From contig JAEXOR010000050.1 in NCBI GenBank assembly GCA_023439185.1, positions 1-64,000 of the forward strand: DNA of 64,000 bases. Reading direction: 5' to 3'. A program made the translations under genes and the position numbers. The notes beneath the pieces were generated by a model, which worked only from the letters and a program-made list of their open reading frames with translations, was not told the DNA's origin and did no database searches. This stretch comes from Bacillota bacterium (GTDB taxonomy: Bacteria; Bacillota; Desulfotomaculia; Desulfotomaculales; Desulfallaceae). Below, piece after piece: positions 1 to 8,171 of the stretch. The first letter of the stretch is position 1; the number at the start of each line of letters is the position of its first letter.

Positions 1-168
1 CAATAACAAGAGCCGGCCGAAACTTTTATAATATTTAAACCCGGTTTCATACATTATTAATGATAAATTAATCCTGACCATAAAATGTTTTAACATTGGG
101 GTGTTATGCTATAAATGATTTCAAACCTACTTCCTCCTGATTAAGCAATTTGAAGTGTTTTGTCTCCT

Positions 169-193
169 CCCGGTCGTAACCGGGTATTTTTTT
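169..193 (+). terminator. Rho-independent terminator
   Basis: CCCGGT (169-174) and ACCGGG (179-184) form a six-pair stem with a four-base loop, followed by TATTTTTTT. It would end a rightward transcript entering from outside the window; bases 1-168 contain no gene that I can support. Confidence 0.6.
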
Positions 194-199
194 GCCATT

Positions 200-652
200 T
201 CAGGCTGTTTTGCCAGAGAGCTGTTCAATCTTCAGCACCAGCACGGCGACAGCTCCGCCCTGTTCCTCCGTTACCGGCTCATAGGCGCCGGTGGAGCTGT
301 ATTTCCCGGCCAGCAGGTTTAAAATCCTCGCTTTTTCTTTACTGTCATCAACTAATTCAGCGGTACCAAAGGCTAAAACGCTTTTGTAGCCGGTCGTAAA
401 CTTACACGGGTTGGCGTGCTCCTTGATTTCAAGCATTTCGGACACTTCAAAACAAACCCGGTTATCGTGGCTTAAGTTATCAAGCTTGCGCCCCCGCCGG
501 AGCGCGCAATGAAAATAAAGCCTGTCCCCTTCCAGAACATAATGCAGCGGCGTTATATACGGTCCGTCCGGGCCGTTGGTGGCCAACCGCCCCCACCGGG
601 CTTGTGCCAGAAAATCACGCGCTTCGGCCACAGCCATCTCTTTCCCCGCCAT
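200..652 (-). CDS. Pyridoxamine 5'-phosphate oxidase-like FMN-binding protein
   Basis: 150 residues, matching the length of the small split-barrel flavoproteins (NimA/PNPOx-like family). The N-terminal pattern ARWGRLATNGPDGPYITPLHYV followed by a stretch with LYFHCA and GRKLDNL is typical of the FMN-binding barrel. These proteins bind FMN or a related cofactor as dimers and reduce or sequester small molecules; the substrate cannot be read from sequence. The ATG at 652 has a good AGGGAGG site nine bases upstream. It is followed by a + strand terminator past its stop and preceded by the prenyltransferase gene on the same strand (27 bp gap), so the two may be co-transcribed. Confidence 0.8.
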   Translation of the reverse strand: MAGKEMAVAEARDFLAQARWGRLATNGPDGPYITPLHYVLEGDRLYFHCALRRGRKLDNLSHDNRVCFEVSEMLEIKEHANPCKFTTGYKSVLAFGTAELVDDSKEKARILNLLAGKYSSTGAYEPVTEEQGGAVAVLVLKIEQLSGKTA

Positions 653-679
653 TTGACCAGCCTCCCTTTTGTCAAACCA

Positions 680-1357
680 TTAACCGCCCAGGGTGACGTC
701 CTGTCCCTCGTACCATTTTAACGCGTCGTAAAAGTGCTGTTGATCAAAATCCGGCCACATCTCATCCACCACATAAAAATCGGCATAGATGGACTGGATG
801 GGCAAAAAACCGCTTAACCTGCGCCGGCCGCCCCAGCGGACGATCAAATCCACCCTGGAGATATCATAAGACGCCACCGCCTTATGTATGTCGGCGGCAC
901 CGGCAGCGCCGGCCGCCTGGCCGGGCGGCTTGACCAGATGGTTTAAATCCCACTTCCACCCGTAATTAACCAGGAAGTTGACCTTGATGCCTCCCCGGCC
1001 GAAGGTTTTTCTGGCGGTATATTCCAGAAGTTCCCCGGGGAACAGGGGAGAAGTGTGATCGCCGATGACCAGCAGCGCGGCGTCCCGTTCCGCCAGCCTG
1101 CGCACCGCGTCCACGCAGGCTTTCCGGAAAGCCGCCGTTTGCACGGCCGGACGCTTGGTATTGTCCTGGGTAAAGCCATAAAAGGTCAGTTCGGGAATAC
1201 CCAGTTCCAGGCACGTCTCGTAAAGCATAATCCCGGGATCAAGCCCGCTTTGGTAACCGTCCTGTTTGGGCAGGCCTTTGCCTGCCGCCCACCTTCTGTT
1301 GCCGTCGGGTATAATGCCCACGTGTTTCGGCAAGCGTTTAAAATATGCTCCAGCCAT
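680..1357 (-). CDS. Undecaprenyl diphosphate synthase family cis-prenyltransferase (divergent)
   Basis: 225 residues, slightly short for UppS (about 245-255). The N-terminal HVGIIPDGNRRWA corresponds to the family HVAIIMDGNGRWA and keeps the catalytic Asp (about residue 18). The C-terminal block around VRWGGRRRLSGFLP aligns with the IRTSGEQRLSNF isoprenyl-diphosphate-binding block, but the Ser-Gly-Glu is replaced by Gly-Gly-Arg. YADFYVVDEMWPDF matches the Tyr-Glu-Leu-Tyr/WPDF end of the family. Known members condense isopentenyl diphosphate onto an allylic primer to make polyprenyl carrier lipids. The altered motif suggests a paralogue with a different product or primer rather than the housekeeping UppS; this is inference. 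An AGGAGG-like site lies 13 bases before the ATG. Confidence 0.8.
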   Translation of the reverse strand: MAGAYFKRLPKHVGIIPDGNRRWAAGKGLPKQDGYQSGLDPGIMLYETCLELGIPELTFYGFTQDNTKRPAVQTAAFRKACVDAVRRLAERDAALLVIGDHTSPLFPGELLEYTARKTFGRGGIKVNFLVNYGWKWDLNHLVKPPGQAAGAAGAADIHKAVASYDISRVDLIVRWGGRRRLSGFLPIQSIYADFYVVDEMWPDFDQQHFYDALKWYEGQDVTLGG

Positions 1358-1385
1358 ACGTTTTTGTCAACCTCCGGCATAAGTT

Positions 1386-1437
1386 GGGGACACTTCGAGT
1401 GTGTCCCGGTAAATCTTAAGATACCCATTTTTACCGG
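1386..1437. repeat. Double palindrome in intergenic region
   Basis: GGGACAC (1387-1393) and GTGTCCC (1401-1407) form one hairpin. CCGGTAAA (1406-1413) and TTTACCGG (1430-1437) form a second that shares its first bases. It lies between two leftward genes (1358-1512). The GGGACA/TGTCCC arms resemble the palindrome found inside the PEP-synthase-like gene near 53.05 kb, so it may be one copy of a dispersed small repeat. Confidence 0.6.
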
Positions 1438-1512
1438 AGTTTATATGATCTGGCGCCAACATCTTTCTTCAATGAAGTATAACTGTTTAAGGCAGCTTAG
1501 ACAATGTTAAAG

Positions 1513-2346
1513 TTACGACTGCTGCAAAGTAACCGGCGGTTGATAACCATGCCTTAAAGCAATCTTTTGAAACATCACCGTAAGTCCGGCGCCAAGAAAA
1601 TAGATTGATTCAATATTAAGATGATCTTCCACCGTGGAATCAAAAAAAATATTAAGCGTAGATTCGAGTTCGTCTTCCGGCTTGCAATAACAAACGAGCA
1701 TGGGAACCTTTGGCAGAAGATGCAGGGTAATGGAAATGTCGGAGACGAAACCAACCTTTTCCGGTTTGCCGGCAAATATATATAAAAGGTCTTCAAACAG
1801 TTCCGGGTGCTGATCGGCAATTTGCTTTAGCGGCTTTTCGCATCTTTGTTCATAAAGCGGGTTCCAGGTCATTCCGTCGGTCAGTTCCCTGAACGGCACC
1901 CAGGTCCCGGAAACATTTTTCCCCGCCCCGATCAAGATATAGTTGAGCAGCGGGATCATGATCCAGGGATTGATGTGGCAGCTTGATGTGACGTTTCCTT
2001 TGGCATCAACGGTAAAGTCCCGGCCGAGACACTTGATCGTCAACTTCCCGCCGGCCAGGGAAGCCCCCAGCCTTTCCGCCGCTAAAGAAAAATCCACTGC
2101 GGCAATTTTTTGCTTCAATTGCTCGATCATTTTTTCCTGTTGCTGTTCAATGTTCTCCCGCTTGCTGGTTCTCACGTCGTACCGTTCCATAGTGTCTCTT
2201 TCTAAATGGGGACAGTGGTCCAAACGTTTTTCGCCCTTGATTACCGCGGCGGCAAAGGCCATGCACGTGGGCACGCCGCATTGCCGGCAATTTGTTTTGG
2301 GGAGCAATTTGTAAAGCTGCAGCGGATTATCAATCTGGGACACCAA
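1513..2346 (-). CDS. DUF3786 protein with N-terminal 4Fe-4S domain
   Basis: 277 residues. Residues about 14-45 hold the pattern NCRQCGVPTCMAFA...HCP, a four-cysteine 4Fe-4S module of the type found in the corrinoid iron-sulfur protein and related electron carriers. The rest matches the DUF3786 proteins of anaerobes, whose function is unknown; a putative corrinoid or redox role is inference. The start is TTG at 2346 or GTG at 2343; both lie within range of an AGGGG site. The upstream region carries two copies of the site that also sits before the MarR gene, so the MarR protein probably controls this gene. Confidence 0.75.
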   Translation of the reverse strand: MVSQIDNPLQLYKLLPKTNCRQCGVPTCMAFAAAVIKGEKRLDHCPHLERDTMERYDVRTSKRENIEQQQEKMIEQLKQKIAAVDFSLAAERLGASLAGGKLTIKCLGRDFTVDAKGNVTSSCHINPWIMIPLLNYILIGAGKNVSGTWVPFRELTDGMTWNPLYEQRCEKPLKQIADQHPELFEDLLYIFAGKPEKVGFVSDISITLHLLPKVPMLVCYCKPEDELESTLNIFFDSTVEDHLNIESIYFLGAGLTVMFQKIALRHGYQPPVTLQQS

Positions 2347-2365
2347 CGATTACCCCTTTCCGTGC

Positions 2366-2386
2366 GGGCGCCCGTAAAGGGCGCCC
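2366..2386. repeat. GC-rich hairpin GGGCGCCC x2
   Basis: Two copies of the self-complementary octamer GGGCGCCC (2366-2373 and 2379-2386) are separated by GTAAA, just upstream of the DUF3786 gene. The insert interrupts otherwise AT-rich promoter DNA and looks like a small dispersed palindrome. Confidence 0.55.
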
Positions 2387-2399
2387 CTGCGTGTTTGAA

Positions 2400-2453
2400 T
2401 GTAAATATATTAACAATACCCATTGTAAACATATTAACAGTATAAAGTCAAGA
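2400..2453. promoter_or_regulatory. Paired MarR-type operator sites upstream of DUF3786 gene
   Basis: TGTAAATATATTAACA (2400-2415) and TGTAAACATATTAACA (2424-2439) are two near-identical, roughly palindromic 16-mers 8 bp apart. The second, with its flank up to AAGTCAAGA, recurs at 3013-3042 on the other side of the marR gene. The shared site before both leftward genes suggests joint control by the MarR protein; this is inference. Confidence 0.55.
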
Positions 2454-2465
2454 ACAGAGCAACAC

Positions 2466-2486
2466 AAAAAAGATGCCGTAAGCATC
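2466..2486 (-). terminator. Terminator after marR-family gene
   Basis: Read on the minus strand, GATGC-TTACG-GCATC is followed by six T (plus-strand A at 2466-2471). A second small hairpin (ATGCC/GGCAT) precedes it. The position just beyond the marR stop fits. Confidence 0.65.
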
Positions 2487-2511
2487 TCATGCCGCAGGCA
2501 TCCTGTGATTA

Positions 2512-2949
2512 TTACATGGAATCCAATCCTTTTTTCAGCTTTTCCAGCAGCGCGATAAATACTTCCTTTTCATGCGTGTCCAGTGCGGACATGGCTTGAT
2601 GCATAAAATTATTGTGCACAGGCAGGAAAACGTTCATCAGCGTGGCGGCGCCGCTGGTGAGGCGGACCCGGAATACCCGCTTATCGGCGGGGTCGGCTCC
2701 GCGCGTCACCAGGTCCTCTTTCTCCAACCGTTCGATCAGTCCGGTAATGTTGGCCCTGGAAACCAGCATCTTTTTACTTAATTCCGACTGGGTCAAACCC
2801 CGTTCGCCCGCCATGTACAGATTGATTAAAACATTGAACTTCGGCCAGGAAAGGCGGTACCGGGCAAAATGCATCGCAAAAACGTCTTCCAGCTCATCAT
2901 GGAACGCTAACATTGCAAACAGCATGCGTTTTGCGAGGTAATGATCCAT
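2512..2949 (-). CDS. MarR family transcriptional regulator
   Basis: 145 residues, normal for the family. A winged helix-turn-helix occupies about residues 35-105: GLTQSELSKKMLVSRANITGLIERLEKEDLVTR is the recognition-helix region and ADKRVFRVRLT the wing. It is flanked by dimerisation helices. MarR proteins are homodimeric repressors relieved by small ligands or oxidation. There is no obvious strong ribosome binding site before the ATG at 2949. It sits between htpG and the Fe-S DUF3786 gene, both on the same strand. Its own upstream region (2998-3028) and that of DUF3786 carry the same 16-bp site, so autoregulation and control of DUF3786 are likely. Confidence 0.85.
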   Translation of the reverse strand: MDHYLAKRMLFAMLAFHDELEDVFAMHFARYRLSWPKFNVLINLYMAGERGLTQSELSKKMLVSRANITGLIERLEKEDLVTRGADPADKRVFRVRLTSGAATLMNVFLPVHNNFMHQAMSALDTHEKEVFIALLEKLKKGLDSM

Positions 2950-2997
2950 ATTGTTTCCGTTATCCTGGATATTTTTAACCCCCAGACCAAACTGCAG

Positions 2998-3028
2998 ATA
3001 TGTTTACCTTATTGTAAACATATTAACA
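2998..3028. promoter_or_regulatory. MarR operator candidate upstream of marR gene
   Basis: ATATGTTTAC (2998-3007) and GTAAACATAT (3014-3023) form a perfect 10-bp inverted repeat with a 6-bp spacer. The right half belongs to TGTAAACATATTAACA (3013-3028), identical to the site at 2424-2439. Confidence 0.6.
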
Positions 3029-3054
3029 GTGCCAAGTCAAGATTGCCTGTACCG

Positions 3055-4929
3055 CTAATCCCCGCCCAGCGCCCGCTCCAGAATTTGATACATGCGGTTC
3101 ACCATGCCCCTGGGGTCGGTGACCAGGCCCGCGGCAATCAGCGCGTTATCATATATTTGTTCCACCGCCAGGGCGGCAAAGTCCGCGTCTTTCATCCGCA
3201 GGGCGGCCAGCCCTTTGACCAGCGGGTGGGCGGGGTTGATCTCCAGGGCCTTGCGGCCAAGGCCGCCGGGCGCGTCCTGGTTCATGGCCCGGAGCACGCG
3301 CTGCATGCTGCTGGTCATATACTCGTCCAGGTTAATCAGCACCGCCGGACTGTCCACCAGCCTTTTGGATTCCCGCACCTCGTCAACCCGGTCGCCCAGG
3401 GTCTGCTTCATCCAGGCCATCAGGTTTTTCAAATCTTCACCGGCCAGTTTCCCGTCTTCGGCGGGCTCGTCTTCGTTTTCCGGCAGGTCCAGTTCGGCCT
3501 GGTCGGCGGAGACCAGTTTCTTATCCCGGAATTCGGCCAGCCTGTTGAGCACAAAATCGTCCACCGGTTCGTGGGTGTAAAGCACTTCGATATCCCTGGT
3601 GCGAAACGCCTCCAGGTAGGGACCGGCTTCAATAGCCTCCCTGGTGGGGCCGTTGATATAGTAGATATGTTTTTGGTCTTGCCGCATCCCGTCCACATAC
3701 TGCTCCAGGGACACATACTTGCCGGACTCGGACCTGGACGATTCAAACCGCAGCAGGGGCGCTATATCCTTGTGGTGGTTGAAGTCGGAAGCCGCCCCTT
3801 CTTTGAGGAAAATACCGAAGGTATTCCAAAAGTCGACGTACTTGTCGGGGTCCGTCTTGGCTTGCTCACCCAAAAACTTGAGCAGCCGCCCGGTAATCAC
3901 CCGGCGCAGTTTGTTCATCAGGGCGCTGTCCTGCATGGTCTCCCGGGAGATATTCAGCGGAATATCCTCGCTGTCCACCACGCCTTTCACAAACCGCAGC
4001 CATTCCGGCAGCAGCGCCTCGGCGTTTTGCTGGATCATCACCTTGCGGCAGTACAGGTGCACCCCGGGGTCCAATTTGCCGAAACCGAACCGCTCCATGT
4101 TCTCCCCCGGCACATAAAGCAGCGCGTTGATGGCCAGCGGCGCGTCGACGGAAAAATGCATCCGGTACTTGGGCTCCTCAAAAGCGTTGGCGATAAACTT
4201 GTAGAACTCGTTGTATTCCTCGTCCTTAATCTCATTCTTGTTGCGGGTCCAAATGGCCTGCACGGTGTTGACCTTTTCGCCGCCCAGCAAAATGGGGAAC
4301 GGCACAAAGTTGGAATACTTTTTGATGATTTGTTTTACCGCGGCGGGGTTGGCGAACTCATGGGCGTTCTCCTTAAGCTCCAAAATAATTTTGGTGCCCC
4401 GGCGCAGCCCTTCAGCCGGGTTTATTGAATATCCGCCCGTGCCGTCCGAAACCCACTCCACGCCTTCGGCCTCGGGACGGTAGGAACGGGTCAGCACCCG
4501 CACCTTTTGAGCCGCCATGAAGGCGGCGTAAAAACCCACCCCGAACTGGCCGATTAAATTGAAGTCCTTGCGGTCCGAGTCGGCCAACTGGCGGATGAAA
4601 GACCTGGACCCCGAATGGGCAATGGTGCCCAAATTCTCCACCAGTTCATCCCCGGTCATGCCCACGCCGGTGTCGGTTACGGTAATCGTTTTATTCTGCT
4701 CGTCCACCTCAATGGTAATTTCCAGCGGCAGGTCGGCATCCGCCACATCCTTGTCGGTAATGCTCCGGTAGCGGAATTTTTCCAGGGCGTCCGTGGCATT
4801 GGAGATTAATTCGCGCAAAAAAATTTCCCGGTCGGTATATAGGGAATTGATTACAATGTTAAGCAGCTCTTTGACTTCAGCCTGAAATTCCATCGTCTGC
4901 CGCTCCGGGGTCTGAACCTCTTCGGTCAT
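3055..4929 (-). CDS. htpG: Molecular chaperone HtpG (Hsp90)
   Basis: 624 residues from the ATG at 4929, which has AAAGGAGG eight bases upstream; this start is preferred over the in-frame ATG at 4953. The GHKL ATPase domain comes first (ELISNATDALEK near residue 35, DTGVGM near 85, GQFGVGFYAAF near 125). The middle domain follows (GVVDSEDIPLNISRE, the conserved segment), then the C-terminal dimerisation domain. HtpG is a cytosolic ATP-driven chaperone that remodels late folding intermediates. A perfect CIRCE lies 74 bp upstream, so HrcA probably represses it. In Bacillus subtilis htpG is not HrcA-controlled, which makes the arrangement here notable. It is followed by marR on the same strand. 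Confidence 0.95.
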   Translation of the reverse strand: MTEEVQTPERQTMEFQAEVKELLNIVINSLYTDREIFLRELISNATDALEKFRYRSITDKDVADADLPLEITIEVDEQNKTITVTDTGVGMTGDELVENLGTIAHSGSRSFIRQLADSDRKDFNLIGQFGVGFYAAFMAAQKVRVLTRSYRPEAEGVEWVSDGTGGYSINPAEGLRRGTKIILELKENAHEFANPAAVKQIIKKYSNFVPFPILLGGEKVNTVQAIWTRNKNEIKDEEYNEFYKFIANAFEEPKYRMHFSVDAPLAINALLYVPGENMERFGFGKLDPGVHLYCRKVMIQQNAEALLPEWLRFVKGVVDSEDIPLNISRETMQDSALMNKLRRVITGRLLKFLGEQAKTDPDKYVDFWNTFGIFLKEGAASDFNHHKDIAPLLRFESSRSESGKYVSLEQYVDGMRQDQKHIYYINGPTREAIEAGPYLEAFRTRDIEVLYTHEPVDDFVLNRLAEFRDKKLVSADQAELDLPENEDEPAEDGKLAGEDLKNLMAWMKQTLGDRVDEVRESKRLVDSPAVLINLDEYMTSSMQRVLRAMNQDAPGGLGRKALEINPAHPLVKGLAALRMKDADFAALAVEQIYDNALIAAGLVTDPRGMVNRMYQILERALGGD

Positions 4930-5002
4930 CGCGATTCCTCCTTTAAACGACACCGTACCCCAGGTTTTTAACCCGGGGCCGGTTTATTTATTTTAAATTT
5001 TG

Positions 5003-5029
5003 TTAGCACTCACTTTTAATGAGTGCTAA
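5003..5029. promoter_or_regulatory. CIRCE operator (HrcA binding site)
   Basis: TTAGCACTC (5003-5011), nine spacer bases, then GAGTGCTAA (5021-5029): an exact match to the CIRCE consensus. It lies 74 bp before the htpG start and implies heat-shock control by HrcA. Confidence 0.93.
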
Positions 5030-5106
5030 GCTAAAATTATCTTACAAAATATGCTTTTCAAAATCAAGTCTATTTTTTTAAAATTATTGCCGGCATGCTT
5101 TGATTT

Positions 5107-7068
5107 TTATACCCACAGGGGCATTTCCAGAGTTACTTTAAACAAGTCGCCGTCAATTTCGATTTTAAACCGGCCCCCCTGAATGATGGCTAAACTCTGA
5201 GCAATGGAAAGCCCTAAACCCGATCCTTCCGTCGTCCTGGACGCGTCACCCCGGACGAACCGTTCGGTGATTTGTTCGGGGGGGATATCCAGGGGATTGG
5301 CGGATATGTTTTTGATGATTAATAAACCGTATTGATCATTTTGGGCAACATTAACGTAGACCCTGGAATGGGGCAGCGAATACTTCACCACGTTGGATAG
5401 CAGGTTTTCCACTACCCGCCACATGTGTTTACCGTCCGCGGAAATAAATGTTTTTTCGTCCGTTGTGTGAACATGCAATGCCAGGTCCGCCGCTTTAATT
5501 TTTTCCTCGTACTCGCCGCAGGCCTGCCTGACCAGTTCGTGCAAATCAATTTTTTCCGCGTTGACAGCCAGATTGCCGCTGGAAGCTTTGCCGGCTTCAA
5601 TTAGATCCTCAATCAGCTGTTTTAATCTGGCGGATTTTTCCTCCAAAATATTTATATACTCGCGGGCTTTTTCATTGTTCAAGTCCTCCTGCTTCAACAG
5701 GTCGACATAGTTGATCACCGAGGTCAGCGGCGTTTTTAAATCATGGGATACATTGGCGATCAGGTCGGTTTTCATCCGCTCCCCTTTAACAGCCTCGGCA
5801 ACGGCTTTTTTCAGTCCCCCCTGGATGCTTTGCAGATCCTCCGCAAAACCCGCAAAGGCCACCGATACCTTGGATTTATCCAGCATATAGTCTATATTGC
5901 CCGTTGATATCTCTTTTACAGCCCGCATGATCTGCGCCAACGACATAAGTCCCCGGGCCGCAAAGTAAATGACGGCTATATTAAAGGGGATGATTAAAAA
6001 GACGGTCACCAAAAAACCCTGATGGGTTTCGGTCCCCAACCAGTACAAAATACCGTTAACCAGCCCGTAAGCCAGCAGCAACGCCAGGATCCATGTTTTA
6101 AAAGCCTTGCCGCTGAAGCACAGATATAAAGTTTTGTAGATCAGGGTGTTTTTAATCAACTGTTTGCTTTTAATCTGCCTGATCATGGAGAGGACATAGG
6201 TCAAACCAATCAATACATCCAGGGCGAAGATAACGGCAATGATAGTTACATTCACCATGTTGGATAATGAATATGAAACCTGGGCGGCCATGGCTATGGA
6301 GATTACCGCGGCAATCAATACCAGTGCGGTATACACATCGGCATATATTTTATCCACAAATGAAAGGGCAATTTCTTCCCCCTGCTCCCGGCGCCCGGTA
6401 GCCACCGCCAGGAAAATAAAAGCCAGGACCATTAAAATTAATGACGCTATCAGCAGGATGATTATTTTGCCGGACAAAGCCTTGATTTTAGCGTAGCTGT
6501 GGTAATCATCATAAAACACGTCTCCCGGCTTTAATGGTTCTATAACGGCGGCATATAATTCGTACGGCGTATCCGCAAGTGCTTGCATTATATCGTCCTC
6601 AACCATATACCGCACATTCGACCACTGGTCACGCGTCCACCGGTCATAGAAAACCGCCGTGGGCTGTTTTTTAATCAAGGCCAGCGCGTCACCGGGTAAA
6701 TTGGTAAATTTTTCACTTGTTTGGGTGTTCTCCAGGTAATAAGCAAAATTAACGGTATTGGAGAGCCTGTTTTTGATGGCATGGTAACGACGCAGATTTT
6801 CTTCAACCACGTCTTCCGCTGCACCGGAAGATTCAATCTTTGCTTCACTGACCAGCTCGACGTTGAATACCACGGCGTCGTGCGCCAGGGCTCCGAATTG
6901 ATTTTTAAACTTATAGTAGTCAAAATAACTTTTACTGTCTACGATGTTGCAATTATTGCCAAGATACAACATGCTTAAAGCGGCGCTGACGGCGCAGAGC
7001 CAGACAATAATGAAGGCGGCAGTCTTTGCCCCCGGCGAGTATTTAATACTTTTCAATTTTGTATCCAA
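5107..7068 (-). CDS. Membrane sensor histidine kinase with multi-TM sensor region
   Basis: 653 residues. One TM helix (about 17-37) is followed by an extracytoplasmic stretch to about 205, then about five more TM helices to about 375 and a HAMP-like linker. The HisKA domain has NVSHDLKTPLTSV (His near 443) and the HATPase domain has N-box VENLLSNVVKYS and G-box GSGLGLSI near the end. It autophosphorylates and passes phosphate to the response regulator encoded just upstream; the two genes overlap by 26 bp (7043-7068), so translation is coupled. The start appears to be TTG at 7068, inside the regulator gene. The kinase core resembles VanS-like kinases, but no van-type target genes are adjacent, so the signal is unknown. 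Confidence 0.88.
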   Translation of the reverse strand: MDTKLKSIKYSPGAKTAAFIIVWLCAVSAALSMLYLGNNCNIVDSKSYFDYYKFKNQFGALAHDAVVFNVELVSEAKIESSGAAEDVVEENLRRYHAIKNRLSNTVNFAYYLENTQTSEKFTNLPGDALALIKKQPTAVFYDRWTRDQWSNVRYMVEDDIMQALADTPYELYAAVIEPLKPGDVFYDDYHSYAKIKALSGKIIILLIASLILMVLAFIFLAVATGRREQGEEIALSFVDKIYADVYTALVLIAAVISIAMAAQVSYSLSNMVNVTIIAVIFALDVLIGLTYVLSMIRQIKSKQLIKNTLIYKTLYLCFSGKAFKTWILALLLAYGLVNGILYWLGTETHQGFLVTVFLIIPFNIAVIYFAARGLMSLAQIMRAVKEISTGNIDYMLDKSKVSVAFAGFAEDLQSIQGGLKKAVAEAVKGERMKTDLIANVSHDLKTPLTSVINYVDLLKQEDLNNEKAREYINILEEKSARLKQLIEDLIEAGKASSGNLAVNAEKIDLHELVRQACGEYEEKIKAADLALHVHTTDEKTFISADGKHMWRVVENLLSNVVKYSLPHSRVYVNVAQNDQYGLLIIKNISANPLDIPPEQITERFVRGDASRTTEGSGLGLSIAQSLAIIQGGRFKIEIDGDLFKVTLEMPLWV

Positions 7069-7738
7069 TGCCCCATACCACCTTTAAATATTTCGGTTCT
7101 TTGGGATTGATCTCAATTTTTTCCCTGATCCGCCGGATATGTACCGGCACCGTGTTTTCCGCGGAATAGGACGGCTCGTTCCAGACCTGCTCGTATATTT
7201 GGCCGATTGAAAATACCCGGCCCATATTCCGCATCAGGAACAGCATGATCCCGTACTCGGTGGCGGTCAGCTTGACGGCTTCTCCGTCCACCCGCAGCTC
7301 TTTGGCCCCGGGCTCCAGCTCCAGGCCGCCGGTTTTTAAAACATTGTCCGCGGGCGCCATACAGCCCAGCGCGGTGTAACGGCGCATTTGCGATTTAACC
7401 CTGGCCATCAGCTCCAGAGGATTAAATGGTTTGGTAACATAATCGTCAGCGCCAAAGTTAAGCCCGGTGATTTTATCCGTGTCCTCCGATTTGGCCGATA
7501 AAATGATGATGGGAATGTTCAGTTCCTCACGAATTTTTATTGTCGCGGCCAGGCCGTCCAGTTCCGGCATCATGATATCCAACAAAACCAAATGCACCGG
7601 TTGTTCAGACAAAGCCTTTAAAGCCTGGATACCGGTATAGGCCTTGATTACCCCGTAATGCTCCTGCTTCAGGTATATTTCCAGGGCGTCCACTATGGCG
7701 ATATCATCGTCGCACACTAGAACATTCAGTTTGTCCAT
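7043..7738 (-). CDS. OmpR/PhoB-family (VanR-like) response regulator
   Basis: 231 residues from the ATG at 7738, placed five bases after GGGGTGAT; GTG 7747 and ATG 7744 are alternatives. The receiver domain has acidic pocket VCDDD, phospho-acceptor in LLDIMMPELDG (Asp about 51), Lys in YVTKPF. The C-terminal winged helix carries LTATEYGIMLFLM and VHIRRIREKIE. Phosphorylated by the overlapping kinase, it would bind direct repeats near its target promoters. It faces the ABC-F gene across a 430-bp regulatory region, so it could also act on that promoter; this is inference. Confidence 0.9.
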   Translation of the reverse strand: MDKLNVLVCDDDIAIVDALEIYLKQEHYGVIKAYTGIQALKALSEQPVHLVLLDIMMPELDGLAATIKIREELNIPIIILSAKSEDTDKITGLNFGADDYVTKPFNPLELMARVKSQMRRYTALGCMAPADNVLKTGGLELEPGAKELRVDGEAVKLTATEYGIMLFLMRNMGRVFSIGQIYEQVWNEPSYSAENTVPVHIRRIREKIEINPKEPKYLKVVWGIGYKIEKY

Positions 7739-7850
7739 TACCATCACCCCGCTATATTGTTTTATTACCGCCCAACTGAATCACCTGCCTTTCTGTATCA
7801 TTCTGGCAGGTAATTTTTGCAAAACAGTGGATATAATTATTAAGACTTTC

Positions 7851-7878
7851 TTAAGATTTTGTTTTATGATACTATAAA
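7851..7878 (+). promoter_or_regulatory. Candidate promoter for the ABC-F leader
   Basis: TTAAGA (7851-7856), a 16-bp spacer and TATAAA (7873-7878) form a plausible sigma-A promoter that would start the leader transcript near 7885. The -35 is poor, so confidence is modest. Confidence 0.35.
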
Positions 7879-7901
7879 TGCAGTTCAGGATGAGGTGCGA
7901 A

Positions 7902-7922
7902 ATGAAGGAAAGTGTTTTTTAA
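7902..7922 (+). CDS. Six-residue leader peptide MKESVF of the ABC-F attenuator
   Basis: ATG AAG GAA AGT GTT TTT TAA is preceded by GAGGTG four bases upstream, a proper ribosome binding site. Its last codons and stop form the left arm of the first leader stem (7907-7923 with 7998-8013). A short translated peptide overlapping a conditional stem is the hallmark of ribosome-mediated attenuation, known for ABC-F and erm resistance genes. A ribosome stalled here by an antibiotic would block that stem. The function is inferred from layout. Confidence 0.6.
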   Translation: MKESVF

Positions 7923-8139
7923 CGAAAGCAATTCAATATTTTCTTAAGCAAGGCGCCCGTTGTTTGAGGGAGCGGTGTGCCTTTTTAAGAGATGACAGTT
8001 AAAAAACACTTCCAGGCAAACATGACTAAAAATTAGAGGCAATAATGACCTTTAAGGTTATTGAGGCCGCCAATTTTTTCTACTGCAGTGTAACACCCGG
8101 GTGTTGGCTGCAGTTTTATTTTTTTTGCTGTCATCTCTT
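7907..8139 (+). promoter_or_regulatory. Attenuator-like leader with competing stems
   Basis: Stem A: AGTGTTTTTTAAC (7911-7923) pairs with GTTAAAAAACACT (7998-8010), extended by GGAA/TTCC. Stem B: AAGAGATGACAG (7987-7998) pairs perfectly with CTGTCATCTCTT (8128-8139). A and B share base 7998 and border one another, so they may compete. CATCTC (8132-8137) could also pair with GAGATG (8160-8165) over the ABC-F ribosome binding site. Between them lies an intrinsic terminator. The fold has not been computed. Confidence 0.6.
8083..8126 (+). terminator. Leader (attenuator) terminator before ABC-F gene
   Basis: CTGCAG (8083-8088) and CTGCAG (8108-8113) pair around the palindrome AACACCCGGGTGTT (8092-8105), followed by TTTTATTTTTTTT. 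It lies 46 bp before the ABC-F start codon with no gene ending before it on this strand, so it should act as a conditional terminator. Confidence 0.8.
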
Positions 8140-8171
8140 GGGTTCAAAAAAGGGCAAAGGAGATGAGTTTG

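Noticed and set aside
2941..4428. Long open frame (495 codons) on the plus strand opposite htpG
   Set aside because: It is antisense to a clear htpG gene, has no known domain and no ribosome site; a codon-bias shadow.
5107..7738. Identification as a vancomycin resistance VanRS pair
   Set aside because: Domain similarity only; no vanHAX-type genes are near.
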